Below, in pieces: positions 1-4,245 of a stretch of 5,102 nt of DNA (positions within the stretch are counted from its first letter, which is position 1; each line of letters begins with the position of its first letter). The notes beneath the pieces are model-generated. The model was not told where the DNA came from. It did not search any database and saw only the letters and a list, made by a program, of their open reading frames with translations. Source of the DNA: an uncultured Collinsella sp. (GTDB lineage Bacteria; Actinomycetota; Coriobacteriia; Coriobacteriales; Coriobacteriaceae). Position numbers and translations under genes: made by a program. Where the stretch lies: assembly GCA_900541285.1 (NCBI GenBank), contig UQJA01000128.1, positions 1-5,102 of the forward strand, in the 5' to 3' direction.

Positions 1-458
1 CGCGAACGCAAGCGGGCAAGCGTCTCGCCCTCGACCCATTCCATGACAATTGCAGGCACACCGTCGACCTCGCCCCAGCCATAGAGGCGGGGAAAGCCCT
101 TAAGGCCCGAAAGGGCGCGATGGCATTCGTATTCCTCGCGAAACGCCGCCTTGAACTTGGCGACCAGCGCCTCGTGAGCGGCATCGTCATCAAACTCATC
201 GCGCGTCGGCAAGATGAGCTGCTTGAGCGCCACGGCCTCGCCTTGGGCGTTGACGGCACGCGTCACGCGGCCGATACCGCCACGACGCATGGTGGCATCG
301 TCGGCAAACAGCATCGTAAAACGACGCAGATAGGCAGGCAGTTCGTCCTGACCGAGCGCAATGGCCGGCTCAAACCCGTCGACACGCGCCAGGCGCAGGC
401 CGACCATGGGATCGCGACCGAGCGATTGTGGTGTGGTGGATGCAAGATCGGTCATCAT
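1..458 (-). CDS. Ser/Thr protein kinase, N-terminal lobe (partial, runs off left edge)
   Basis: The reading frame is open from the ATG at 458 to the window edge, giving 152 visible residues. The sequence matches the N-lobe of a eukaryotic-type (Hanks) Ser/Thr kinase. A glycine-containing loop (RRGGIGRVTRAV, residues 58-69) is followed by the VAIK-like strand VALKQL, with the likely ATP-binding lysine at residue 79. A charged alpha-C-like helix follows (about 100-115, FREEYECHRAL), then a hinge-like segment IVMEWVEGETL at 137-147. The catalytic HRD and DFG motifs would lie beyond the edge. The glycine loop is degenerate compared with GxGxxG. The first ATG (458) overlaps the stop of the upstream gene as ATGA, so translation is probably coupled; a second ATG follows immediately at 455. 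No membrane segment is visible in this part, so the N-lobe is presumably cytoplasmic. Substrate unknown. The kinase fold is a confident family-level reading; activity cannot be judged without the rest. Confidence 0.82.
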   Translation of the reverse strand, partial: MMTDLASTTPQSLGRDPMVGLRLARVDGFEPAIALGQDELPAYLRRFTMLFADDATMRRGGIGRVTRAVNAQGEAVALKQLILPTRDEFDDDAAHEALVAKFKAAFREEYECHRALSGLKGFPRLYGWGEVDGVPAIVMEWVEGETLARLRS

Positions 459-1360
459 AGGGCAAGCGCCGCCACGTTATTGTTGAAATTACCGAGCGCG
501 ACGTCATCATCGCCATAATGGCCGACCCATTGACATAGGTTGGTGTAACAGCCCCACAGATTGGCATACTGCTGATACCACTTTGACCGGGGCGAGAATG
601 TCTGACGACCGAACTCGGCTCGAATGACAAACATCTCCCCGACCAGGCTGTCGCACGGCCTGGGATCTCCCGTAGAGTTATAGGTCGAGACCACGTCATT
701 GGCACGAGAAACATAGCCGTCGAGCATGTTGTACTTGGTCACAAGCCAACTGTGAATGCTCTCTTCCTCAGCAGCGGAAAGGCCACCGGAGTTTGCATCG
801 TTGTCAGTGTTGCCGCCCGTCGAACCGCCGTTTCCAGACCCTCCGGTAGAGGAACCCGACCCAGAGCCGCCGCCCGAACTCGACGAATCCGAGCCGGAGC
901 CAGAAGTATCCGAGCTACCGGGCTTTCCGGACTGCTGGGCGTCCTGCCCCTTCTGCTGCTCGACCTTATTCACCGTTGCCGCCACGCTATTGTTGGACAA
1001 CCGATCGATGATCTTGGTGTTGGTGAGCACGATGGTTTTGCCATTGGCAAGCGTGACTTCGTTGTCCGGGGCCTCGGCGCCGTCCGCATCGTCGGTGCCA
1101 AACACAATATGCGCGACCACACTTGCCCAAGCATATCCAGTCGTGGTACCCAGATCACTTTTGACCTCATGCCCCACGCGCGGTTCGCGTGCGGCATGCG
1201 CCTGCATCATGGACGGCACGGTCATGCCATAGGCAGAAACGCCAGCCATGACCAGCACCAGCGAGCACGATAGCAGTGCGTACGCCCGCGGCGCCAAGCC
1301 CAGTCGGCGTCGCATGCGCACCGCGGCGCCGCGCTTTGTCTGAGTGCCACCGGGCCGCAT
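455..1360 (-). CDS. Secreted or membrane-anchored protein with Ser/Gly-rich linker, unknown function
   Basis: This 301-residue protein is not one I recognise. I chose the ATG at 1360 because GGAGGAG lies 5 nt upstream; the frame stays open to 1453, but the upstream starts lack a binding site. A very basic N-terminus (KR, RMRRR, residues 9-19) is followed by a hydrophobic stretch (about 26-46). It ends near AHA (54-56), a possible signal peptidase site; otherwise the segment is an N-terminal anchor. Residues 100-130 (NEVTLANGKTIVLTNTKIID) look like a short beta domain. Residues about 148-194 form a Ser/Gly-rich, low-complexity linker. The C-terminal domain (195-301) appears helical, is rich in Trp and Tyr, and has cysteines at 236, 271 and 276. 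The architecture suggests a stalk holding a C-terminal domain outside the membrane. Its stop overlaps the start of the kinase gene, so the two are probably co-expressed and may work together; that is inference. Confidence 0.85.
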   Translation of the reverse strand: MRPGGTQTKRGAAVRMRRRLGLAPRAYALLSCSLVLVMAGVSAYGMTVPSMMQAHAAREPRVGHEVKSDLGTTTGYAWASVVAHIVFGTDDADGAEAPDNEVTLANGKTIVLTNTKIIDRLSNNSVAATVNKVEQQKGQDAQQSGKPGSSDTSGSGSDSSSSGGGSGSGSSTGGSGNGGSTGGNTDNDANSGGLSAAEEESIHSWLVTKYNMLDGYVSRANDVVSTYNSTGDPRPCDSLVGEMFVIRAEFGRQTFSPRSKWYQQYANLWGCYTNLCQWVGHYGDDDVALGNFNNNVAALAL

Positions 1361-1365
1361 GCGTT

Positions 1366-1372
1366 CTCCTCC
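1366..1372 (-). promoter_or_regulatory. Shine-Dalgarno GGAGGAG that fixes the start of the secreted-protein gene
   Basis: GGAGGAG on the minus strand lies 5 nt before the ATG at 1360. It is the only strong ribosome binding site near the N-terminus and excludes the longer open frame to 1453 as the main product. It lies immediately after the U-tract of the hairpin at 1383-1400. Confidence 0.85.
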
Positions 1373-1373
1373 A

Positions 1374-1400
1374 AGAAAAACACGCCGCTCAGAAGCGGCG
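1374..1400 (-). terminator. Intrinsic-terminator-like hairpin just before the RBS of the secreted-protein gene
   Basis: On the minus strand a perfect 7-bp stem (CGCCGCT / AGCGGCG, 1394-1400 with 1383-1389) closes a 4-nt loop and is followed by TGTTTTTCTT. This is the classic form of a rho-independent terminator. It lies 23 nt upstream of the ATG at 1360 and ends almost at the GGAGGAG. It could end transcripts coming from ybaB-recR, or it could attenuate transcription into the secreted-protein/kinase pair. The sequence alone does not separate these. Confidence 0.65.
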
Positions 1401-1422
1401 CATTCATTCAAATCCATATTTG

Positions 1423-1453
1423 AGTGTATCAGCGAACCCAAAAGGTTGCGCAA
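1423..1453 (-). promoter_or_regulatory. Possible extended -10 promoter for the secreted protein/kinase unit
   Basis: TGATACACT (minus strand, 1431-1423) has the TGn extension and a 4/6 match to TATAAT. TTGCGC at 1453-1448 is a poor -35 with a long 19-bp spacer, so any promoter would rely on the extended -10. The expected start near 1416 lies only about 16 nt before the terminator-like hairpin. The -35 element is embedded in the palindrome at 1445-1454. Confidence 0.3.
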
Positions 1454-1454
1454 C
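1445..1454. repeat. 10-bp palindrome GTTGCGCAAC, candidate operator half of a pair
   Basis: This is a perfect 10-bp palindrome. It differs at one base from GTTGCACAAC at 1518-1527, the core of a longer dyad 73 bp away. It overlaps the weak -35 of the candidate promoter at 1423-1453, which is where a repressor would be expected to bind. No regulator is identified. Confidence 0.4.
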
Positions 1455-1469
1455 GAATGGGCAAATTAA

Positions 1470-1489
1470 GGATGCGAGCGGAAGCATCC
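1470..1489 (-). terminator. Weak hairpin, possible terminator downstream of recR
   Basis: A 6-bp stem GGATGC/GCATCC with an 8-nt loop is followed on the minus strand by TTAATTT. The stem is short and the T-tract poor, so this is at best a weak terminator after recR. Confidence 0.22.
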
Positions 1490-1514
1490 ATGCGATAAGC
1501 GGATACGAAGCATC

Positions 1515-1530
1515 TTTGTTGCACAACAAA
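1515..1530. repeat. 16-bp dyad TTTGTTGCACAACAAA, candidate operator
   Basis: Perfect 7-bp inverted arms (TTTGTTG/CAACAAA) flank a 2-bp centre. The inner GTTGCACAAC repeats the palindrome at 1445-1454 with one change. The symmetry and A/T-rich outer arms fit a dimeric DNA-binding protein better than an RNA hairpin, because a 2-nt loop is unfavourable. The binding protein is unknown. Confidence 0.45.
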
Positions 1531-1538
1531 CTCACAGT

Positions 1539-1568
1539 CGCACGGGGAAATTATGACTACCCCGTGCG
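1539..1568 (-). terminator. 9-bp-stem hairpin 37 nt after recR, probable 3' end of ybaB-recR
   Basis: CGCACGGGG (1539-1547) pairs perfectly with CCCCGTGCG (1560-1568) across a 12-nt loop. It begins 37 nt beyond the recR stop. No U-tract follows on the minus strand (ACTGTGAGTTTG), so it is not a canonical intrinsic terminator. U-poor stem terminators have been proposed in actinobacteria, and it could also protect the 3' end of the mRNA. Confidence 0.45.
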
Positions 1569-1605
1569 CCGCGAGGAAAACATACGGCAGGAGCAGGCTC
1601 GCCAC

Positions 1606-2202
1606 CTAAATCGCGCGACGGGCCTCGATGGCGCGGCCAAGCGTAAGCTCGTCGGCATACTCCAAGTCGCCGCCCACGGGAAGGCCGCTTGCCAGACGCG
1701 ACACCTCGACGCCCAACGGCTTGATGGTACGGGCCAGATAGCTCGCCGTGGTCTCGCCCTCAATATTGGGGTTGGTGGCGATGATGACCTCATGGATATC
1801 CTCGCGGCCCAGACGCGCCAACAGCTCGCGGATGTGCAACTGCTCGGGACCAATCTTGTCCATGGGGCTGATCACACCGCCCAATACGTGGTAGAGGCCG
1901 TGGTAGCTGCCCGTGCGCTCGATCGCCTGGACGTCGCGCGGCTCGCCCACAACGCAAATGCGAGTGGTATCGCGCATCGGGTCCTGGCAGATGGAGCACT
2001 CATCGGCCGTGGCGTAGTTAAAGCAACGGCTGCAAAAGTGGACCTCCTGCTTGACCTCCAGGATGGCCTCGGCCAGGCGGCGGGCCTCCTCGGCATCGGC
2101 CTCGAGCAGATAATAGGCGATGCGCTGGGCCGACTTGGGACCAATGCCCGGCAGACGGCCCAGCTCATCGAGCAGTTTTTGCAGACTGTGATTCGCACTC
2201 AT
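1606..2202 (-). CDS. recR: Recombination mediator protein RecR
   Basis: RecR of the RecFOR pathway helps load RecA onto single-stranded gaps covered by SSB and acts in the cytoplasm with RecO and RecF. The 198 residues match the usual family length. A helix-hairpin-helix motif is visible at about 17-33 (LPGIGPKSAQRIAYYLL). A four-cysteine zinc motif follows with C57, C60, C69 and C72, the same positions as in E. coli RecR. A Toprim domain spans about 80-175, starting RICVVGEPRD and containing EVIIATNPNIEGE at 138-150. The Walker-B-like C-terminal element GLPVGGDLEYADE lies at 173-185. I chose the ATG at 2202 because it gives the family N-terminus. The frame stays open to an ATG at 2283, but that start would overlap ybaB and add 27 residues unlike RecR. 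No good Shine-Dalgarno precedes 2202 (the leader is ACACATATAT). The ybaB stop is 13 nt upstream, so translation probably depends on coupling. Confidence 0.97.
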   Translation of the reverse strand: MSANHSLQKLLDELGRLPGIGPKSAQRIAYYLLEADAEEARRLAEAILEVKQEVHFCSRCFNYATADECSICQDPMRDTTRICVVGEPRDVQAIERTGSYHGLYHVLGGVISPMDKIGPEQLHIRELLARLGREDIHEVIIATNPNIEGETTASYLARTIKPLGVEVSRLASGLPVGGDLEYADELTLGRAIEARRAI

Positions 2203-2215
2203 ATATATGTGTGTC

Positions 2216-2536
2216 TTAGAACGGCATGCCCGGGATGTTGAGGCCGCCGGTGATGGCGCCCATCTGCTTGTTGGCGAGCTCATTGACGCCGCGGACGGCC
2301 TCGTTGACGGCAGCCATGATCATGTCCTGCAGCATATCAACGTCCTCGGGGTCGAGGGCATCGGGATCGATGGTGAGGTTGACGAGCTCCATCTCGCCGT
2401 TAACGGTCACCTTGACCATGCCGCCGCCGGCAGAGGCGTCGACGGTCTGGGACTTGAGGTTCTCCTGCGCGGCGGCAAGCTGCTCCTGCATCTTGCGAGC
2501 CTGCTTCATCATCTGCTGCATGTTCATACCGGCCAT
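2216..2536 (-). CDS. ybaB: Nucleoid-associated protein, YbaB/EbfC family
   Basis: This 106-residue protein has the family layout. An N-terminal Met/Gln-rich helix (MQQMMKQARKMQEQLAAAQ, residues 6-24) is followed by the beta strands VDASAGGGMVKVTVNGEME (32-50) and LVNLTIDPDAL (51-61). A long helix follows (about 66-92, VDMLQDMIMAAVNEAVRGVNE) and then a Gly/Pro-rich tail ending GLNIPGMPF. The family forms dimers that bind DNA in the nucleoid. It is commonly encoded directly before recR, as here. A clear AAAGGAG lies 5 nt before the ATG at 2536. No dnaX precedes it; the upstream DNA is non-coding and the next gene is divergent. The family assignment is firm. The exact cellular role of these proteins is still loosely defined. 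Confidence 0.96.
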   Translation of the reverse strand: MAGMNMQQMMKQARKMQEQLAAAQENLKSQTVDASAGGGMVKVTVNGEMELVNLTIDPDALDPEDVDMLQDMIMAAVNEAVRGVNELANKQMGAITGGLNIPGMPF

Positions 2537-2541
2537 GATGG

Positions 2542-2548
2542 CTCCTTT
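2542..2548 (-). promoter_or_regulatory. Shine-Dalgarno AAAGGAG of ybaB
   Basis: AAAGGAG on the minus strand ends 5 nt before the ybaB ATG. A 12-bp perfect palindrome, GTGCGGCCGCAC (2551-2562), lies two bases upstream. Folded in RNA it could form a small GTGC/GCAC stem close to the ribosome binding site. Confidence 0.8.
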
Positions 2549-2611
2549 ACGTGCGGCCGCACAACGAGCTGCAAGGGCAGCCGGAGCACGGCGGGGCTTT
2601 CAAACTCAAAA

Positions 2612-2620
2612 ATCGTACCA
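2612..2620 (-). promoter_or_regulatory. Possible extended -10 for ybaB-recR
   Basis: TGGTACGAT on the minus strand has the TGn extension and a 4/6 match to TATAAT. I see no good -35 at the expected distance (around 2635-2640). Transcription starting near 2605 would give a leader of about 70 nt that includes the two short dyads before the ybaB RBS. Confidence 0.28.
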
Positions 2621-2698
2621 CGGCGCGCGGCGAGAGAGCGGGGCGGACGTGTTACCTCAGTCGATATACATGTCCTGGAGTGCAAGCCGCACCCATAG

Positions 2699-2733
2699 AT
2701 TATGCAAAGTTGAATAATTCGCATCTGCATAAT
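2699..2733. repeat. 8-bp inverted repeat ATTATGCA / TGCATAAT in the A+T-rich core
   Basis: The arms at 2699-2706 and 2726-2733 are perfect complements separated by 19 nt. The loop is A+T-rich and no U-tract follows on either strand, so it is not an intrinsic terminator. It may be a protein-binding site for control of one or both divergent genes. Confidence 0.35.
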
Positions 2734-2836
2734 ATTGAAAGCTAAATCTTGTAGAGCCGGAATCCGACATTTAATGCGTACCACTAAATGGCTAAATGCC
2801 GAGCCACTACTCGAGGCGGCGCTCATGACGGCGGGG

Positions 2837-2842
2837 TATAAT
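2837..2842 (+). promoter_or_regulatory. -10 element TATAAT for the plus-strand membrane gene
   Basis: This is a perfect TATAAT 34 nt upstream of the ATG at 2877. No TTGACA-like -35 is present around 2814-2819 (AGGCGG), and no TGn extension precedes it, so an activator may be needed. The predicted start near 2849 lies inside an inverted repeat, ATTGC (2846-2850) with GCAAT (2859-2863), a possible operator. Confidence 0.5.
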
Positions 2843-2865
2843 TTGATTGCCATAGATAGCAATTT

Positions 2866-2870
2866 GGAGG
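2866..2870 (+). promoter_or_regulatory. Shine-Dalgarno GGAGG of the plus-strand membrane gene
   Basis: GGAGG lies 6 nt before the ATG at 2877 and strongly supports that start over other in-frame or overlapping starts. Confidence 0.8.
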
Positions 2871-2876
2871 TGCCCC

Positions 2877-3350
2877 ATGAATGCCCCCGACGTGCTCCAA
2901 AACATCCGCTCAAAACACCCCGTTGCATATTTGGTTCTCTATCTCTTTGTCGGCTGGGCATTGCTGGTTGTCATCACCCATGCTATAGCCTTTGGAGCAG
3001 AACTGCTGATAGCCAGCTCGGACCAGCCCATCGTCAAATGGGAGACGACCGATAAGTGCACCGACGGAACCCGAACCGTTTACTACAACAGCCCGTCCCT
3101 CTACCAAGAGTTCAAGGTCAAGATAAAGGACTCCAAGATTGTCGATGCCGAACCAGGCGCTTTCTTGACAATCGGAGCAACCCTCAACGCCGAGCAAGTC
3201 GAGTACACGGACAGCCATGCGGCGTATCGTATCGACCTCAGCATCCTAGGCCGACCGTCACGCACTTGTCTGCTCGAATGCGATATACGCGGCACCACGT
3301 TGCACATGTCCGAAATACAGATGCGCCCGGACAGAGAGACCTCTTCTTGA
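2877..3350 (+). CDS. Single-pass membrane protein of unknown function
   Basis: I do not recognise this 157-residue protein. The start is well supported by GGAGG at 6 nt and an upstream TATAAT. A short N-terminal segment with a basic patch (RSKH, 11-14) precedes one hydrophobic helix, about 17-46 (AYLVLYLFVGWALLVVITHA and on). The rest (47-157) is a polar, beta-rich-looking domain with cysteines at 61, 131 and 135 (CLLEC at 131-135). By the positive-inside rule the C-terminal domain probably lies outside the membrane, but cleavage of the helix as a signal peptide is not excluded. It is the only plus-strand gene here. It diverges from ybaB across A+T-rich DNA, and its stop lies 21 bp from the stop of the convergent membrane protein gene with no visible terminator between. 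The isolated orientation and flanking composition fit a lineage-specific or acquired gene, which is inference. Confidence 0.82.
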   Translation: MNAPDVLQNIRSKHPVAYLVLYLFVGWALLVVITHAIAFGAELLIASSDQPIVKWETTDKCTDGTRTVYYNSPSLYQEFKVKIKDSKIVDAEPGAFLTIGATLNAEQVEYTDSHAAYRIDLSILGRPSRTCLLECDIRGTTLHMSEIQMRPDRETSS

Positions 3351-3371
3351 GCAGTATACCCGCCCGTACAG

Positions 3372-4091
3372 CTACTCCACCGGCTTGAAGATGGTGGCCT
3401 GACCGAAGACGCTGCGGATGAGGTCTTTGGCCTCGTCCTCGGTCTGCGGGATGCTCGGGGCTGCGCCCTGGTGGCCGAAGGGGCTGCCCGCGCCGGGGTT
3501 GGACTCCCAGGGAGCTGCAGGAGCGTCCTCCTCTTTGGCGGCAGGCCCAGCCGGGCCGGGGCGGGGGGGGGGCCCTCCCGCTGCTACTGGAGTTGGAGTA
3601 GACGCAGCAGCTACGTTCATCACCGCAGGAGCAGGCACGATGGCTTTGCGCATCTTATAGATGAACACCGCCATGAGCACGAAGAGCACGATATTCACGA
3701 TGCCGCCCACGACCAAGCTTGCAACAGCTGCGATGATCGCAAGCACGAAGAGCGTCTTGAGCTTCGTCGTGTCCTTATGCTTCAGGAAGATAAAGATCGA
3801 CACGAAGAGCTGGAAGCCACCAGAAATGACCGCGAAGACCGCGAGCGCAACCATGGCAGTCGCAGCAAACGACATCGCAGCAAGCTCGTCGGGATCAACA
3901 TAGCCATAGTAATAACTAGAGTAATAGCTGCTCAAGCTCGAGTACTGTTCCACGGTCTCGTTCACGTAAGTGAGTGTGGCCGAAGCTATGAAGACCATCA
4001 CCAAGCTAAAGATAATCGCCAGCGCCGAAATCACGATCGCAGCGATGCTCAGGCCTTTGACGACCTTCTGGTTTTGCGCAAGAGTGTTCAT
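3372..4091 (-). CDS. Multi-pass membrane protein with Tyr-rich loop and Pro/Ala-rich tail, unknown function
   Basis: This 239-residue protein starts at the ATG at 4091, with GGAG 6 nt upstream. Hydrophobic stretches are at about 13-42, 71-103 and 112-146. The last two are long enough for more than one helix, so I expect three to five membrane segments, most likely four. The loop after the first helix (42-64) has eight tyrosines among serines, including SSYYSSYYYGY. After KMRK (146-149) comes a soluble tail rich in Pro, Ala and Gly (about 151-215), then an acidic helix-like end, TEDEAKDLIRSVFG (217-230). Codons 174-177 contain a run of ten C residues. The tail is probably cytoplasmic and disordered with a short conserved-looking C-terminus, perhaps an interaction site. 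A separate promoter lies upstream, so it is probably transcribed apart from the M16 gene. I cannot assign it to a named family. Confidence 0.82.
   Translation of the reverse strand: MNTLAQNQKVVKGLSIAAIVISALAIIFSLVMVFIASATLTYVNETVEQYSSLSSYYSSYYYGYVDPDELAAMSFAATAMVALAVFAVISGGFQLFVSIFIFLKHKDTTKLKTLFVLAIIAAVASLVVGGIVNIVLFVLMAVFIYKMRKAIVPAPAVMNVAAASTPTPVAAGGPPPRPGPAGPAAKEEDAPAAPWESNPGAGSPFGHQGAAPSIPQTEDEAKDLIRSVFGQATIFKPVE
3563..3572 (-). repeat. C10 homopolymer inside the membrane protein coding sequence
   Basis: Ten consecutive C on the coding strand (G on the plus strand) encode Pro174-Pro176 and the first base of Arg177, after all membrane segments. Runs of this length are prone to slippage. 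A one-base change in either direction would replace the last ~60 residues, and I see no early stop in either shifted frame. Confidence 0.85.
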
Positions 4092-4097
4092 TTCAAT

Positions 4098-4104
4098 CTC
4101 CTTA
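4098..4104 (-). promoter_or_regulatory. Shine-Dalgarno TAAGGAG of the multi-pass membrane protein gene
   Basis: TAAGGAG on the minus strand ends 6 nt before the ATG at 4091 and confirms that start. Confidence 0.8.
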
Positions 4105-4119
4105 TCATCTGCTCACAAG

Positions 4120-4128
4120 CTTATAGCA
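4120..4128 (-). promoter_or_regulatory. Extended -10 promoter TGCTATAAG of the multi-pass membrane protein gene
   Basis: TGC-TATAAG on the minus strand is an extended -10 with a 5/6 hexamer match. It predicts a start near 4113 and a leader of about 22 nt. TTGACG at 4155-4150 resembles a -35, but its 24-bp spacer is too long to pair with this -10. An inverted repeat, GAAAGC (4130-4135) with GCTTTC (4145-4150), fills the region just upstream. Confidence 0.5.
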
Positions 4129-4129
4129 G

Positions 4130-4150
4130 GAAAGCGGCTTGCAGGCTTTC
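4130..4150. repeat. Inverted repeat GAAAGC-N9-GCTTTC upstream of the -10
   Basis: Perfect 6-bp arms flank a 9-nt centre immediately upstream of the TGCTATAAG element, where an activator or repressor could contact RNA polymerase. It could also be chance. Confidence 0.3.
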
Positions 4151-4245
4151 GTCAACAAGCTGTTTCTTCACCCTGCATCGCGTGAGCGCCACCGCCCTTT
4201 TCCGAACGAGATGCGCTCGATAGTGCATGCCATGAAGAGGTTTCT

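Larger units (their letters stand above)
2549..2876. other. Non-coding divergent intergenic region between ybaB and the plus-strand membrane gene
   Basis: I see no convincing gene in this stretch, although several frames stay open. The ybaB side (2549-2650) is G+C-rich and contains two short dyads: GTGCGGCCGCAC at 2551-2562 and GCTGC/GCAGC at 2568-2581. The middle (about 2690-2800) is clearly A+T-rich compared with the rest of the window. It contains an 8-bp inverted repeat, ATTATGCA (2699-2706) with TGCATAAT (2726-2733), and three CTAAAT copies (around 2742, 2783 and 2792). The right end carries a perfect TATAAT facing the plus-strand gene. A regulatory role, a small RNA or decayed DNA are all possible. 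Confidence 0.6.

Noticed and set aside
752..1273. Two overlapping plus-strand frames opposite the secreted protein
   Set aside because: The Pro/Glu-rich runs are simply the complement of the Ser/Gly linker codons. No RBS supports them.
1276..2241. Long plus-strand open frame (321 codons) antisense to recR and its downstream gap
   Set aside because: It lies opposite a certain recR gene, has low-complexity Ala/Arg/Leu content typical of an antisense frame in G+C-rich DNA, and has no family resemblance.
2549..2876. Small SRP RNA or tRNA in the ybaB upstream gap
   Set aside because: I looked for the SRP core motif and a T-loop GTTCRA signature on both strands and found neither.
2524..2961. Minus-strand frame of 145 codons across the divergent intergenic region
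   Set aside because: It overlaps both ybaB and the well-supported plus-strand gene, has mixed composition and lacks an RBS.
2735..3055. Plus-strand frame of 106 codons starting before the plus-strand membrane gene
   Set aside because: It overlaps the 2877 gene in another frame, has no RBS, and would contain that gene's promoter within its coding sequence.
3343..3376. Possible bidirectional terminator between the convergent genes
   Set aside because: Only 21 bp separate the stops and no stem with a flanking T-tract is visible.
4150..4155. TTGACG as the -35 partner of TGCTATAAG
   Set aside because: The spacer is 24 bp, too long for a sigma-70-type promoter, so the extended -10 was called alone.
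3471..4223. Plus-strand open frame (250 codons) opposite the multi-pass membrane protein
   Set aside because: Its His/Arg/Asp-rich composition is the mirror of hydrophobic codons on the other strand. The minus-strand frame has an RBS, a promoter and clear membrane helices.
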